From NCBI GenBank assembly GCA_001787475.1, contig MFXB01000040.1:1-16108 (forward strand): 16,108 bases of DNA, read 5' to 3'. The first letter of the stretch is position 1. Each line of letters begins with the position of its first letter. Below the pieces are notes generated by a model that was given only the letters and a program-made list of their open reading frames with translations, made no database searches and was not told where the DNA came from. The DNA is from Candidatus Peregrinibacteria bacterium RIFCSPLOWO2_01_FULL_48_20. GTDB lineage: Bacteria; Patescibacteriota; Gracilibacteria; UBA1369; 2-02-FULL-48-14. Below are positions 6,896-13,973 of this stretch, piece by piece. A program made the position numbers and the translations under genes.

Positions 6896-7591
6896 TTAAT
6901 AAGTTAGAGAACTGAGTTTTTGAACTTTAGAGAACCATGAATAGTCCATGGATTTTCCGTTGATGAAAACGCGGAAACCTCCAATGAGCTGACGATTGAT
7001 TTGGAAAACGGGAAAACTGTGAGGGTGCTTTTCACCCAACTCTTCACGCATTTCTTTTTTGAGTTCTTCGGGAATGTCGCGAGGAATTTGAACGAGAATG
7101 GTGGCTCCGTCGGCCACAACTTTGCTGAGCTCTTCAAAAGCTTGCGCCAACTCTTGATAAGAATTGGTCACCAAAAGTTCACGGAGCGCGGCCGCCACTC
7201 CGCGAAGCGGAGCGTCCCTCTCTTCCCCCAAAAGTTCCTGTGCCTTTTTGAGACGATCTTCATAAGGAAGTAAATAAAATCCCGCCTCCAATTTGTCGAG
7301 TTTTGACGCAAAACTGTCGGAGAAAAACTCCAGCAAGGTTTTGAAAAAAGCGCTGTTTTTCAAAGAAAGGCTGTTCATATCCGCTCCGTTAACCACTTGA
7401 AGCACCAAATGCAAATCTTTTAAAAAGTGCGCGCCGGAAACTTCCGCCAAATACTTTTTGAAAACGGCGGGCGCTTTGAAACCGGCCAGTTTTTCTTCAC
7501 GAGTTTTCTCACCGAGCTCAAAGAAATCTCCGTGCTTCGAAACGAAGCTGAGAATTTCATAAGTGAGCGCGCTGAGGAAACCGTTGAACAT
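6896..7591 (-). CDS. atpH: ATP synthase F1 subunit delta (peripheral stalk), divergent
   Basis: Connects the b-subunit stalk to the top of the alpha3beta3 head. The C-terminal signature is clear: PVFQINRQLIGGFRVFINGK followed by MDYSWFSKVQKL matches the delta/OSCP ending (L-I-G-G-x-x-v-x-x-x-d-x-x-x-D-x-S-x-x-x-x-L). The rest is mostly helical and has little recognisable sequence. At 231 residues it is longer than the usual 175-185, the extra length falling in the N-terminal and middle part. Its place between atpF and atpA is the canonical delta position. The coding region holds a perfect hairpin at 7198-7212. Confidence 0.88.
   Translation of the reverse strand: MFNGFLSALTYEILSFVSKHGDFFELGEKTREEKLAGFKAPAVFKKYLAEVSGAHFLKDLHLVLQVVNGADMNSLSLKNSAFFKTLLEFFSDSFASKLDKLEAGFYLLPYEDRLKKAQELLGEERDAPLRGVAAALRELLVTNSYQELAQAFEELSKVVADGATILVQIPRDIPEELKKEMREELGEKHPHSFPVFQINRQLIGGFRVFINGKSMDYSWFSKVQKLSSLTY
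7198..7212 (-). other. Perfect triloop hairpin inside atpH
   Basis: CTCCGC and GCGGAG enclose a 3-base loop (TTC on the mRNA strand, GAA on the plus strand). It has the same layout (5-6 bp stem, 3-base loop) as the hairpins at 3033-3047 and 5361-5373. It lies in coding sequence, so codon constraints could produce it by chance. Confidence 0.35.
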
Positions 7592-7593
7592 AA

Positions 7594-8109
7594 TTAATCT
7601 TTTTTAAATTCTGCTTTTCGAGCGGTGCTCCATGCAGACTTAATGCTGTCTTCAATAACTTCGGCGGGAACTTTATTCTGCACCACGTAAAGAACAATTT
7701 TCTTAATGAGCTCGAGCGTTTCGACTTCAGTATCTTTAAGAATTTCACCTTTGCGGCGATTGATGTCTTCTTCGGCTTTCGCAAGCATATCCCCACGCGC
7801 CTTTTCCATTTCCGCCGTGAGCTTCGCACGCTGCTCCTCGGTGAATTTTCGCAAATTCTCCATTTCTTTTTTGAGCTCCGTCTCGGCTTTTTCAGTGGCT
7901 GCTTCCACTTCGGCCGATTTTTTGTCGAGCTCCACTTTGAGATTCTGCGCTTCTTCCACGCTGCTTTTGATTTGTGCACGGCGTTCATCCAAAAACTTTA
8001 AAATCGGTTTGTAGAGAACGTACGTGAGCACAAGAAGCAGCAACCCCGTATTGAGGATATAAATGAGGATACTCCAGAGGTCGATACCTAACTTAGATAA
8101 ACCTTCCAT
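7594..8109 (-). CDS. atpF: ATP synthase F0 subunit b
   Basis: Peripheral-stalk subunit of 171 residues. One N-terminal membrane helix (about residues 12-34, WSILIYILNTGLLLLVLTYV) is followed by the standard YKPILKFLDERR transition and then a long charged, alanine- and glutamate-rich coiled coil to about residue 130. The C-terminal segment would bind delta. It lies between atpE and atpH, two bases before atpH. A single b gene is present (no b'). Confidence 0.95.
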   Translation of the reverse strand: MEGLSKLGIDLWSILIYILNTGLLLLVLTYVLYKPILKFLDERRAQIKSSVEEAQNLKVELDKKSAEVEAATEKAETELKKEMENLRKFTEEQRAKLTAEMEKARGDMLAKAEEDINRRKGEILKDTEVETLELIKKIVLYVVQNKVPAEVIEDSIKSAWSTARKAEFKKD

Positions 8110-8131
8110 AGTAAATGATTATTCGTAACTG

Positions 8132-8362
8132 CTAAGCAACGAAGAGAAGAATGAGCGCGATCACGAAACAGTAAATGGCGAGCGATTCGACGAAGGCCAT
8201 ACCGATGATCATGTTCGTGAACATTTTTCCGCTCATTTCGGGATTGCGGCTGACGGCTTCCATGGTTTTGGCGCCAATCATACCTTCTCCGATTGCGGGA
8301 CCGGCTACACCGAGACCCATTGCAATGGCGGCGGCGAGCAATTTCATTGTTTCAGCATCCAT
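8132..8362 (-). CDS. atpE: ATP synthase F0 subunit c (rotor ring), two-carboxylate ion site
   Basis: Proteolipid of 76 residues forming two membrane helices joined by a polar loop (SRNPE, 38-42; family R-Q-P). Helix 2 carries the ion-binding carboxylate E59 in AFVESLAIY (56-64). Helix 1 has a second carboxylate, E26, in AIGEGMIGA, at the place of Gln32 in the Ilyobacter tartaricus Na+ site. S60 corresponds to Ser66 and Y64 to Tyr70 of that site. A two-carboxylate Na+ site (Glu32/Glu65) is known from Fusobacterium nucleatum. The pattern therefore suggests Na+ coupling. Against a strict match, the Thr67 position is Leu61 and the Val63 position is Phe57. The 50-base gap before it is rich in T, A and C with no Shine-Dalgarno sequence. 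Confidence 0.95.
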   Translation of the reverse strand: MDAETMKLLAAAIAMGLGVAGPAIGEGMIGAKTMEAVSRNPEMSGKMFTNMIIGMAFVESLAIYCFVIALILLFVA

Positions 8363-8412
8363 ACGATTTTTGGTTAGAGAAATAAATGGATGAATAAAGG
8401 AAGTTTTTTATT

Positions 8413-9213
8413 TTATCGGTGACTGGCGTGCACCATATTGTTCGAAATGAACAAAATCGTCAGCAAGGAAAACACGAAAGCTTGAATCAGTCCAGCGAAA
8501 CTGGCGAGCACAATAAACGGAATGGGTATGAAAAATTGAGAGACGAACAAAAGTCCGGAAATAATAATGATCACCGCCTCTCCCGCAAAAATATTTCCAA
8601 AAAGACGAGTGGCGAGCGAAACGATTTTCCCAAGATCTCCGATAATCTCCAAAAGCCCCAAGAAAAACTCAATAAAAACCGTGAGAAGCTCACCTAGCGG
8701 ACGTTTTCCGCGAAGAATTTCAATGAAACCGCCGATGCGAAGGTAGTTCCCAATATGTCCGAGCGGCGAAACGAACAAAGCCAAAACATGAGAAAGCACA
8801 ACCACGGAAACGGCAAGCGCAATGGTCGCGCTGTAGTCCGTCGTCGGAGTGCGGAAAAAAGGGCCTTCCGGCGTCATAATGCTGCCCACCAAAGGAATCA
8901 AAACAAACTGATTTGAGACCACAATAAATAAGAACAGCGTCACGATGAGCGGAACGAGCTTGCGAGCCCTCGCCTCCCCGAGCCCTTCTTCCAATTTATC
9001 CAAAAAGAAGACGAACAAACTCTCAAAAAGAACCTGCATCCGCGTGGGAATAACGCCGGCTCGATGGCGGACCAAAAGCGCAAACACAAGAATGATAAGA
9101 CTCACGAACAGTGTGGCGGTGACAGTATTGGAAACCGCAAATTCACCGATCTCGAGCACATGCTCGGGAGCAAGTGCCACGCTGTGACCGCCGCCTTCCG
9201 CTTCCGCTGACAT
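8413..9213 (-). CDS. atpB: ATP synthase F0 subunit a
   Basis: Stator channel subunit of 266 residues with five or six hydrophobic segments. The essential stator arginine is R203 in SLATRLFGNIFAGE (199-212), equivalent to Arg210 of E. coli, and E212 corresponds to E. coli Glu219. The last helix has the expected GLIQAFVFSLLT (241-252), with Q244 equivalent to Gln252. The C-terminus is VHASHR. The ATG overlaps the stop of the upstream AtpZ/I-like gene by one base (TGATG), which suggests translational coupling. Confidence 0.96.
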   Translation of the reverse strand: MSAEAEGGGHSVALAPEHVLEIGEFAVSNTVTATLFVSLIILVFALLVRHRAGVIPTRMQVLFESLFVFFLDKLEEGLGEARARKLVPLIVTLFLFIVVSNQFVLIPLVGSIMTPEGPFFRTPTTDYSATIALAVSVVVLSHVLALFVSPLGHIGNYLRIGGFIEILRGKRPLGELLTVFIEFFLGLLEIIGDLGKIVSLATRLFGNIFAGEAVIIIISGLLFVSQFFIPIPFIVLASFAGLIQAFVFSLLTILFISNNMVHASHR

Positions 9214-9458
9214 CAGTTGAGGGGGTTATTTTTAGTGAATTCATTCATTTTTTTAAACACAAGATACTGAGAAAGTGGCAATCCCACAATAAGTGCCGTC
9301 ACAAAAATCCATGGCCAAGTGCCGAGCTTTTGATCGAGAAAGTAGGCCGGAACACCCAAAATCGCCATGGTCCCAATCGTGATGGAAGCCACCCGCATGG
9401 TGATTTGCGTGTAATGTTCCAAGGCGGTAAACAGGTATGATCTTTTCTTTTGGCTCAT
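9213..9458 (-). CDS. AtpI/AtpZ-like small membrane protein (ATPase_gene1 family)
   Basis: First gene of the ATP synthase operon, 81 residues with two membrane helices (about 21-41 and 47-66). The turn YFLDQKLGTWPW (39-50) fits the family pattern G-x-x-x-D-x-x-x-G-T-x-P. Such proteins commonly precede atpB and have been linked to c-ring assembly or to Mg2+/Ca2+ supply; which applies here cannot be told. The N-terminus is basic (SQKKRSY) and so probably cytoplasmic. The stop shares one base with the atpB start. Confidence 0.75.
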   Translation of the reverse strand: MSQKKRSYLFTALEHYTQITMRVASITIGTMAILGVPAYFLDQKLGTWPWIFVTALIVGLPLSQYLVFKKMNEFTKNNPLN

Positions 9459-9482
9459 GAAAGCTAAATCTTAAACGCCGAT

Positions 9483-9510
9483 AGTCTATTCATCTTTGTA
9501 AAAAAATCAA
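9483..9510 (-). promoter_or_regulatory. Predicted promoter of the ATP synthase operon
   Basis: On the minus strand, TTGATT (9510-9505) and TAGACT (9488-9483) are 16 bases apart. Transcription would start near 9476, giving a leader of about 18 bases without a Shine-Dalgarno-like sequence. It is the only recognisable promoter upstream of the nine-gene run. Confidence 0.4.
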
Positions 9511-9672
9511 GTGCCTAAGAAAAGTTTTATTTTTAAAGGGATCCGCCCTCCAATCGCTCGTTTTGTCAAACTCAAAAAATCAATGATGGCAAGGGAAAAG
9601 GTGGCTTTAGTCTTGTCTTTAATTGTGTTCTTAATTATGATTTCTCCATGGATGACCCATTGGTGGAAATAG
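9511..9672 (+). CDS. Possible small single-pass membrane protein (53 codons, GTG start)
   Basis: An open frame runs from a stop at 9499-9501 to TAG at 9670-9672. From GTG 9511 it encodes 53 residues: a basic N-terminal part (KKSFIFKGIRPPIARF, then KLKKSMMAREK) followed by one hydrophobic helix (VALVLSLIVFLIMISPW) and a short tail MTHWWK. The positive-inside charge bias with a single membrane span looks protein-like rather than random. ATG codons at 9583 and 9586 are alternative starts (30 or 29 residues). It overlaps the next gene by 25 bases in another frame, and the promoter predicted for that gene lies inside it, so the two interpretations compete. It resembles no family I recognise. Confidence 0.35.
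   Translation: MPKKSFIFKGIRPPIARFVKLKKSMMAREKVALVLSLIVFLIMISPWMTHWWK
9613..9641 (+). promoter_or_regulatory. Predicted promoter of the cNMP-domain gene, leaderless geometry
   Basis: TTGTCT (9613-9618) and TATGAT (9636-9641) are separated by 17 bases. The predicted transcription start is about 9648, the first base of the ATG. Confidence 0.5.
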
Positions 9673-10703
9673 AGGGAGGAACCGACGAGCGTTACTGGAA
9701 GGCGATTGACGACACTCGCCTTTTTAAGGGATTGCCTCCCGAACTGATAGCGCGTTTGAGTGATGAAGTAAGTGAAGTGCGAGGAAACGCGGGAAAAGTA
9801 CTGACTCGCCATCCGGAAATCGGTGTGCCCACTGAAAACCGACTGATTATGCCCGCCGAGGAGCCACTCCTTGTTTCCGCCACTTACCCTCATCGGCAAG
9901 AAGTGTTGGGAACTTTTCCGGTGGAACCAGGTGACACAATCTTGGAAGGAAGTTGGACGGATGGAATTGAAGACCCCAGGGACCCCGCCTTGGCCGGCCC
10001 TCCCTCACTGAGGCTGCGCTTGGAAGAATCCGCAACTTACTTTGTATTGGACCCTTTAAGACAACTGCGAACGCACGTCCCGGGCTTAGGTGGCATTCAA
10101 ATCTGTCACATTTTAGCCAATGTGGGAGGAGAAATGAGCCATCGACTCTTGGGACTTAACGAGCAAATCACTTCGACAAGAAGACAACACGGTGCACCCT
10201 CGGTACCGACCACCAACCCGAGAATCCTCGAAGCTATTACACGTCGTACGCCTAACCCGGTTTCTTTTCAACTGCCCTCCATGAATACCTATACCCCACG
10301 TAAAGGAACTGTTACGGTTGTTGAACATGGAGGATTTTTAGTGGAAGCGGAAACTTTTGAAAGAGAGGACGGAACTTTGGCTAAGCAAACAATTAGTGGG
10401 TTGGATTTACAGAAGATTATAGTCGCAAAAATCGACGACGCACCCACCCTTGTTTTTCCGGGACAAGCAATGGATGGCGTAAACAGACACGTGGCACTGG
10501 TGGGAGGAAGTCGTTCTACCCTTGTGAGAGAATATCCTCTCGATCTCGCGGAGTTGAGCGAGCAAGTTGCCATTCACGCCGGGCTGGTGCGCGTAATCAC
10601 AGGGCAAGCGGCGACCATGGCGGGCTTTGTCCGGTCATATCAAACTCGGGAAGAACGTCCCAAAGTTAGCGCCCTCTTCAAGCTAATGACCGGCCGCACC
10701 TAG
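9648..10703 (+). CDS. Unknown protein with a degenerate cyclic-nucleotide-binding-like N-terminal domain
   Basis: The protein has 351 residues. The first half resembles a cNMP-binding (CRP-like) domain: DDTRLFKGLPPELIARLSDE (21-40; family L-F-x-G-L-x-x-E-x-L), a beta-rich stretch ending VLGTFPVEPGDTILEGSW (86-103), RLRLEESATYFVLDPLRQL (122-140; family R-x-A-T-x-x-x-L-x-x-x-x-x-x-x-L), and the helix HILANVGGEMSHRLL (154-168). The phosphate-binding cassette (F-G-E-L-x-L-x-x-x-x-R-x-A-T) is not intact, so nucleotide binding is doubtful. The second half (about 180-351) is unrecognised, with no DNA-binding motif or membrane segment evident. It converges on uvrB, with stop codons overlapping in CTAG (10700-10703). 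Confidence 0.8.
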   Translation: MDDPLVEIEGGTDERYWKAIDDTRLFKGLPPELIARLSDEVSEVRGNAGKVLTRHPEIGVPTENRLIMPAEEPLLVSATYPHRQEVLGTFPVEPGDTILEGSWTDGIEDPRDPALAGPPSLRLRLEESATYFVLDPLRQLRTHVPGLGGIQICHILANVGGEMSHRLLGLNEQITSTRRQHGAPSVPTTNPRILEAITRRTPNPVSFQLPSMNTYTPRKGTVTVVEHGGFLVEAETFEREDGTLAKQTISGLDLQKIIVAKIDDAPTLVFPGQAMDGVNRHVALVGGSRSTLVREYPLDLAELSEQVAIHAGLVRVITGQAATMAGFVRSYQTREERPKVSALFKLMTGRT

Positions 10704-12673
10704 AGTTTCCCGCGCAGCTCTTCAATTTCATCCCGAAGCACGGCTGCCTTTTCAAATTCCATGTTTTGAGCGGCAAAATCCATTTCGGTTTCCAAACTTT
10801 GAACGAGACGAAACAGCTCTTCTTTGGGAACTTTCTTGGAATCGTAGCGGCGAACTTGCTTGGTTGCCTCCTGTTTGCGGTGCATCTCGATGTCTTTCAC
10901 GGCCTTGCGAATGGTTTGCGGAGTGATGCCGTGTTTTTTGTTGTGAGCCGTTTGGACGGCGCGTCGCCGGCTCGTTTCTTCCAGTGCTCCGCGCATTCCG
11001 TTTGTTTCTCTGTCCGCATACATAATCACGGTTCCGTCCGCGTTACGGGCGGCGCGCCCAATCGTTTGAATGAGTGCCGACGTACTGCGCAAAAATCCTT
11101 CTTTGTCAGCATCCAAAATCACCACAAGTGAAACTTCCGGCAAGTCGAGCCCCTCCCTGAGCAAATTGATTCCAACAAGTACATCGAATTTTCCCAATCT
11201 CAAATCTCGCAAAATTTCAATGCGCTCCAGTGTCTCGATATCCGAGTGCAAATACCTCACTTTCACATCGGCATCCGTCAAAAACTCCGTTAAATCCTCG
11301 GCGCTGCGCTTGGTCAAAGTGGTCACCAGCACGCGGTCTCCCTTTGCCGTTCGTGCGCGAATTTCTCGAAGCAAATCTTCAATTTGTCCTTCTTTTTTAC
11401 GTACGGAAATTTCCGGATCCACGAGCCCCGTCGGACGAATAATCTGCTCCACAAGCGCTTCTTTCTTCCCCATTTCATAGGCCGCCGGCGTGGCTGAAAC
11501 GTAGATGGCCGAGTGCATATATTTTTCAAACTCTTCAAACTTCAGCGGTCGATTATCGAAAGCGGAGGGCAGCCGGAACCCGTGTTCCACCAGCGTTTGC
11601 TTGCGCGATAAGTTTCCATTATGCATGGCTCCGATTTGCGGCACCGACATGTGCGACTCGTCAATCACCAGCAAAAAGTCCTTCGGGAAATAATCCATGA
11701 GCGTGGACGGCCTTCCGTTTTCGCTTTGCTCGTTGAAATAGCGAACGTAGTTTTCAATGCCCGAGCAATAACCCGTCTCCAGCAAAATTTCAATATCGTA
11801 TTCGGTGCGTGTTCTGAGCCGCTCGGCCTCCAGCCCCTTCCCCATGGCCTGCAACTGTTTCACCCTATCTTCGAGTTCCAAACGAATTCCTTCCACCGCC
11901 ACTTTGATTTTTGCTTCCGTGGTCACCGCATGTTTGGCCGGAAAAATGGTCACTTCCTCAAGTTCTCCCAAAATTTCACCAGTGAACGGTTCCACCTCGG
12001 TGATGCGTTCCACTTCATCATCCCAAAATTCCAGCCGAAGCGCCGTGTCTCCGCCCGGCGGAAAAATTTCCAGCGTGTCCCCGAGTACATGGAACATTCC
12101 TTGCTTGAAATCCATGGACGCCCGCGTATATTGCAAATCCGCCATCTGTCGCAAAAGAGCATCGCGAGGAATTTGCATTCCTTTCTGAAGTTCAATTCGA
12201 AGCGCCAAATACTCCTTGGGCGAACCGAGTCCGTAAATACAAGACACCGAAGCTACCACAATGGTATCGCGCCGCGTGAGCAAACTTTCCGTCGCTTTGT
12301 GCCGGTACTTTGCAATCTCCTCATTGATTTGCGCGTCCTTTTCAATGTAAGTGTCCGTGTGCGGCAAGTACGCCTCCGGCTGATAGTAATCGTAGTAAGA
12401 AACAAAATAACACACGGCATTATCCGGGAACATTTCCTTGAGCTCGCTGCAGAGCTGCGCCGCCAAGGTTTTATTGTGTGCAATGAGAAGCGTAGGCCTC
12501 TGAACCCGTTCAATCACATTTCCGATCGTAAAAGTCTTCCCCGTTCCCGTGGCTCCCAAAAGCACTTGATGGTGCAAGCCTTTCCCAAGCCCGGCCACCA
12601 ACTGTTCAATAGCCTTGGGCTGATCCCCTTTCGGAGTCATTTCCGATTTGATTTTGAACTTTTTCTGGAGCAT
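10700..12673 (-). CDS. uvrB: Excinuclease ABC subunit B
   Basis: Damage-recognition helicase of nucleotide excision repair, handed DNA by UvrA and recruiting UvrC. From ATG 12673 it has 657 residues, the normal length. Present are the family N-terminus (MTPKGDQPKAIEQLV), Walker A (LLGATGTGKTF), the tyrosine-rich beta-hairpin (FVSYYDYYQPEAYLP), helicase motif II VIDESH, GFRLPSAFDNRPL, motif V (GINLLREGLDLPEV), motif VI (QTIGRAARN) and a C-terminal UVR motif (EFEKAAVLRDEIEELRG) that contacts UvrC. All key parts are intact. A TTG at 12679 would add two residues, but the predicted promoter places the transcript start at about 12676 and so favours the ATG. Confidence 0.98.
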   Translation of the reverse strand: MLQKKFKIKSEMTPKGDQPKAIEQLVAGLGKGLHHQVLLGATGTGKTFTIGNVIERVQRPTLLIAHNKTLAAQLCSELKEMFPDNAVCYFVSYYDYYQPEAYLPHTDTYIEKDAQINEEIAKYRHKATESLLTRRDTIVVASVSCIYGLGSPKEYLALRIELQKGMQIPRDALLRQMADLQYTRASMDFKQGMFHVLGDTLEIFPPGGDTALRLEFWDDEVERITEVEPFTGEILGELEEVTIFPAKHAVTTEAKIKVAVEGIRLELEDRVKQLQAMGKGLEAERLRTRTEYDIEILLETGYCSGIENYVRYFNEQSENGRPSTLMDYFPKDFLLVIDESHMSVPQIGAMHNGNLSRKQTLVEHGFRLPSAFDNRPLKFEEFEKYMHSAIYVSATPAAYEMGKKEALVEQIIRPTGLVDPEISVRKKEGQIEDLLREIRARTAKGDRVLVTTLTKRSAEDLTEFLTDADVKVRYLHSDIETLERIEILRDLRLGKFDVLVGINLLREGLDLPEVSLVVILDADKEGFLRSTSALIQTIGRAARNADGTVIMYADRETNGMRGALEETSRRRAVQTAHNKKHGITPQTIRKAVKDIEMHRKQEATKQVRRYDSKKVPKEELFRLVQSLETEMDFAAQNMEFEKAAVLRDEIEELRGKL

Positions 12674-12682
12674 AGCCAAAGG

Positions 12683-12711
12683 ATTCTAGCTCAAGAACGA
12701 AAATACGTCGA
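12683..12711 (-). promoter_or_regulatory. Predicted uvrB promoter, near-leaderless
   Basis: On the minus strand, TCGACG (12711-12706, 4 of 6) and TAGAAT (12688-12683, 5 of 6) are 17 bases apart. The start would be near 12676, three bases before ATG 12673. It overlaps the 3' end of the upstream gene, so uvrB may be transcribed both alone and by read-through. Confidence 0.4.
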
Positions 12712-13314
12712 ATTGTTGACTTCCATCGGACCGGCATGATTATTGATCACCCAACCGGACTCCGTGTCGGGAGCTTTTTTAAGATGCCCGAAATCCAAGC
12801 AAAGAACCTCACCCTCCGCCTCAGTAACGCGAAAAGCCGGAATTTGAGTGATACCAACACGGTCCGGAGCTTCGATAAAAGCCGTTTCCAGTCCTAAGAA
12901 GTCGAGAGAGTTCACGTCCTCCACCGATGGAGCCAAGCGGAAAAATCGATCAGCGGGAGTATAGACTTCGAGTTCGGGAACGGCGAGTGGAGAAATTCTC
13001 ATGGAACGCCGCCCGCTCCAGTGACTGAGCGTTCCCGAAAAAGCATCCCTTAATTGTGCTCTTGCTAAAGAGAGTACATGTTTATCCGCTCTTCCCAACA
13101 CGTCAATTTGAACCGGCGGACTGAATAAAAACGATATTTCGTAAACATGCTCATCTACTTTACGACCCCTGACAATTTCCCCGCCCACCGTCCGAATGAA
13201 AGCGGTTCCATCCGGATTTTCAGCAAGAAGCTGATGATACCTCGGCTTTCTCTGCAGCTCCGGCGCTATACTTTCTTGGGAGCTTGCTTTGAATTTGAGT
13301 GCGGGAACTGCCAT
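12691..13314 (-). CDS. Protein of unknown function (207 residues)
   Basis: I do not recognise this protein. It has no membrane segment, signal peptide or nucleotide-binding motif. The middle part looks beta-rich (GTAFIRTVGGEIVRGRKV, then YEISFLFSPPVQIDVLG). A conserved-looking C-terminal patch reads IPAFRVTEAEGEVLCLDFG, then GWVINNHAGPMEV. It starts nine bases after the stop of the 168-residue gene and ends 17 bases before the uvrB ATG, so the three probably form one transcription unit. Codon use does not stand out from its neighbours. The proximity to uvrB does not by itself indicate a repair role. Confidence 0.75.
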   Translation of the reverse strand: MAVPALKFKASSQESIAPELQRKPRYHQLLAENPDGTAFIRTVGGEIVRGRKVDEHVYEISFLFSPPVQIDVLGRADKHVLSLARAQLRDAFSGTLSHWSGRRSMRISPLAVPELEVYTPADRFFRLAPSVEDVNSLDFLGLETAFIEAPDRVGITQIPAFRVTEAEGEVLCLDFGHLKKAPDTESGWVINNHAGPMEVNNSTYFRS

Positions 13315-13323
13315 TAAAAAGAT

Positions 13324-13830
13324 TTAAGTTCTCCAAAAAATACTGGCGCGCACGGGAGGTCTATGAGGTGATTCTCGATCACATTCAGGCCAACTCCAGT
13401 GCGGATCTCGGAGGGTAGTAAACCTAACCTGGCCAAGCTCTTGGAAGAAATATCTGGTTCCATCTATAACACGCAAAAACCCGGGCTCAACAAAGGTAGG
13501 TGTTCGGTGCACTCCATAAATCGGCTCGTAATAACGAAATGGAACCGTCGCACAAGGAACGGAAGACAAGGGCGACAAGTTAAAACCGGGGACGCGTTCA
13601 ATGTCCCTTGTTAATGCATCGGGATGCACCCTCTTGAAACCTCCTTCCAGCAAAGCTGTTTTTAAACGTTCATCGAATTCAGAGGTCGGCAAGTCTGGAA
13701 CAGAATGAGAGAATAAACTGCGCCAGTAATTCAAAGAAAGTCGCGGGTTTCGTAACGCGGCAAAAAGTTCTTCTTGAGTGGGAGCGTGGGGAGAATAACT
13801 TTCAACTTTTCGGCGACGAATTACTCCCAT
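13324..13830 (-). CDS. Protein of unknown function (168 residues)
   Basis: I do not recognise this protein. The N-terminus is basic (MGVIRRRKVESY). A helical stretch (QEELFAALRNPRLSLNYWRS, about residues 19-38) is followed by a segment rich in aromatic residues and prolines: VPFRYYEPIYGVHRTPTF, RYFFQELGQV and DPHWSWPE. There is no membrane helix and no clear catalytic motif. Ten bases separate its start from the stop of a 41-residue ORF, and nine separate its stop from the next gene, so it looks like the second member of a four-gene run ending in uvrB. No Shine-Dalgarno sequence precedes the ATG (upstream bases aatttttgtt). Confidence 0.72.
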   Translation of the reverse strand: MGVIRRRKVESYSPHAPTQEELFAALRNPRLSLNYWRSLFSHSVPDLPTSEFDERLKTALLEGGFKRVHPDALTRDIERVPGFNLSPLSSVPCATVPFRYYEPIYGVHRTPTFVEPGFLRVIDGTRYFFQELGQVRFTTLRDPHWSWPECDRESPHRPPVRASIFWRT

Positions 13831-13839
13831 AACAAAAAT

Positions 13840-13965
13840 TTATCGAATAAAACGATGCTTCCGTTCCAGTGAAATCAGTTCTCTTAGCCACACGTCGGAA
13901 CGCCCCGGTTTGAGCCGGTTTTTTTCGGCAAGCAACAAAGAAAATAAAGTTTGCAAGAAAATCAT
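13840..13965 (-). CDS. Possible small protein (41 residues), first gene of the unknown-unknown-uvrB run
   Basis: The ATG is at 13965 and TAA at 13842-13840. The sequence begins hydrophobic (MIFLQTLFSLLLAEKN) and continues basic and helical (RSDVWLRELISLERKH), so it could be a short amphipathic or membrane-tethered peptide. The main support is context: a promoter with a perfect -35 places transcription start at about 13967, two bases before this ATG, and the ORF ends ten bases before the next gene. It is too short to assign a family. Confidence 0.45.
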   Translation of the reverse strand: MIFLQTLFSLLLAEKNRLKPGRSDVWLRELISLERKHRFIR

Positions 13966-13973
13966 AGGTGGTA

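Noticed and set aside
11621..12739. Long plus-strand open frame of 372 codons opposite uvrB
   Set aside because: It is antisense to a fully conserved uvrB and its translation is rich in His, Arg and Phe with no family pattern, as expected of a shadow frame.
13904..13927. CCGG-TTTGAG-CCGG hairpin followed by seven T on the plus strand
   Set aside because: The stem is only 4 bp, no plus-strand gene ends before it, and it lies inside the minus-strand 41-residue ORF, where an AAA/AAC-rich codon run explains the T tract.
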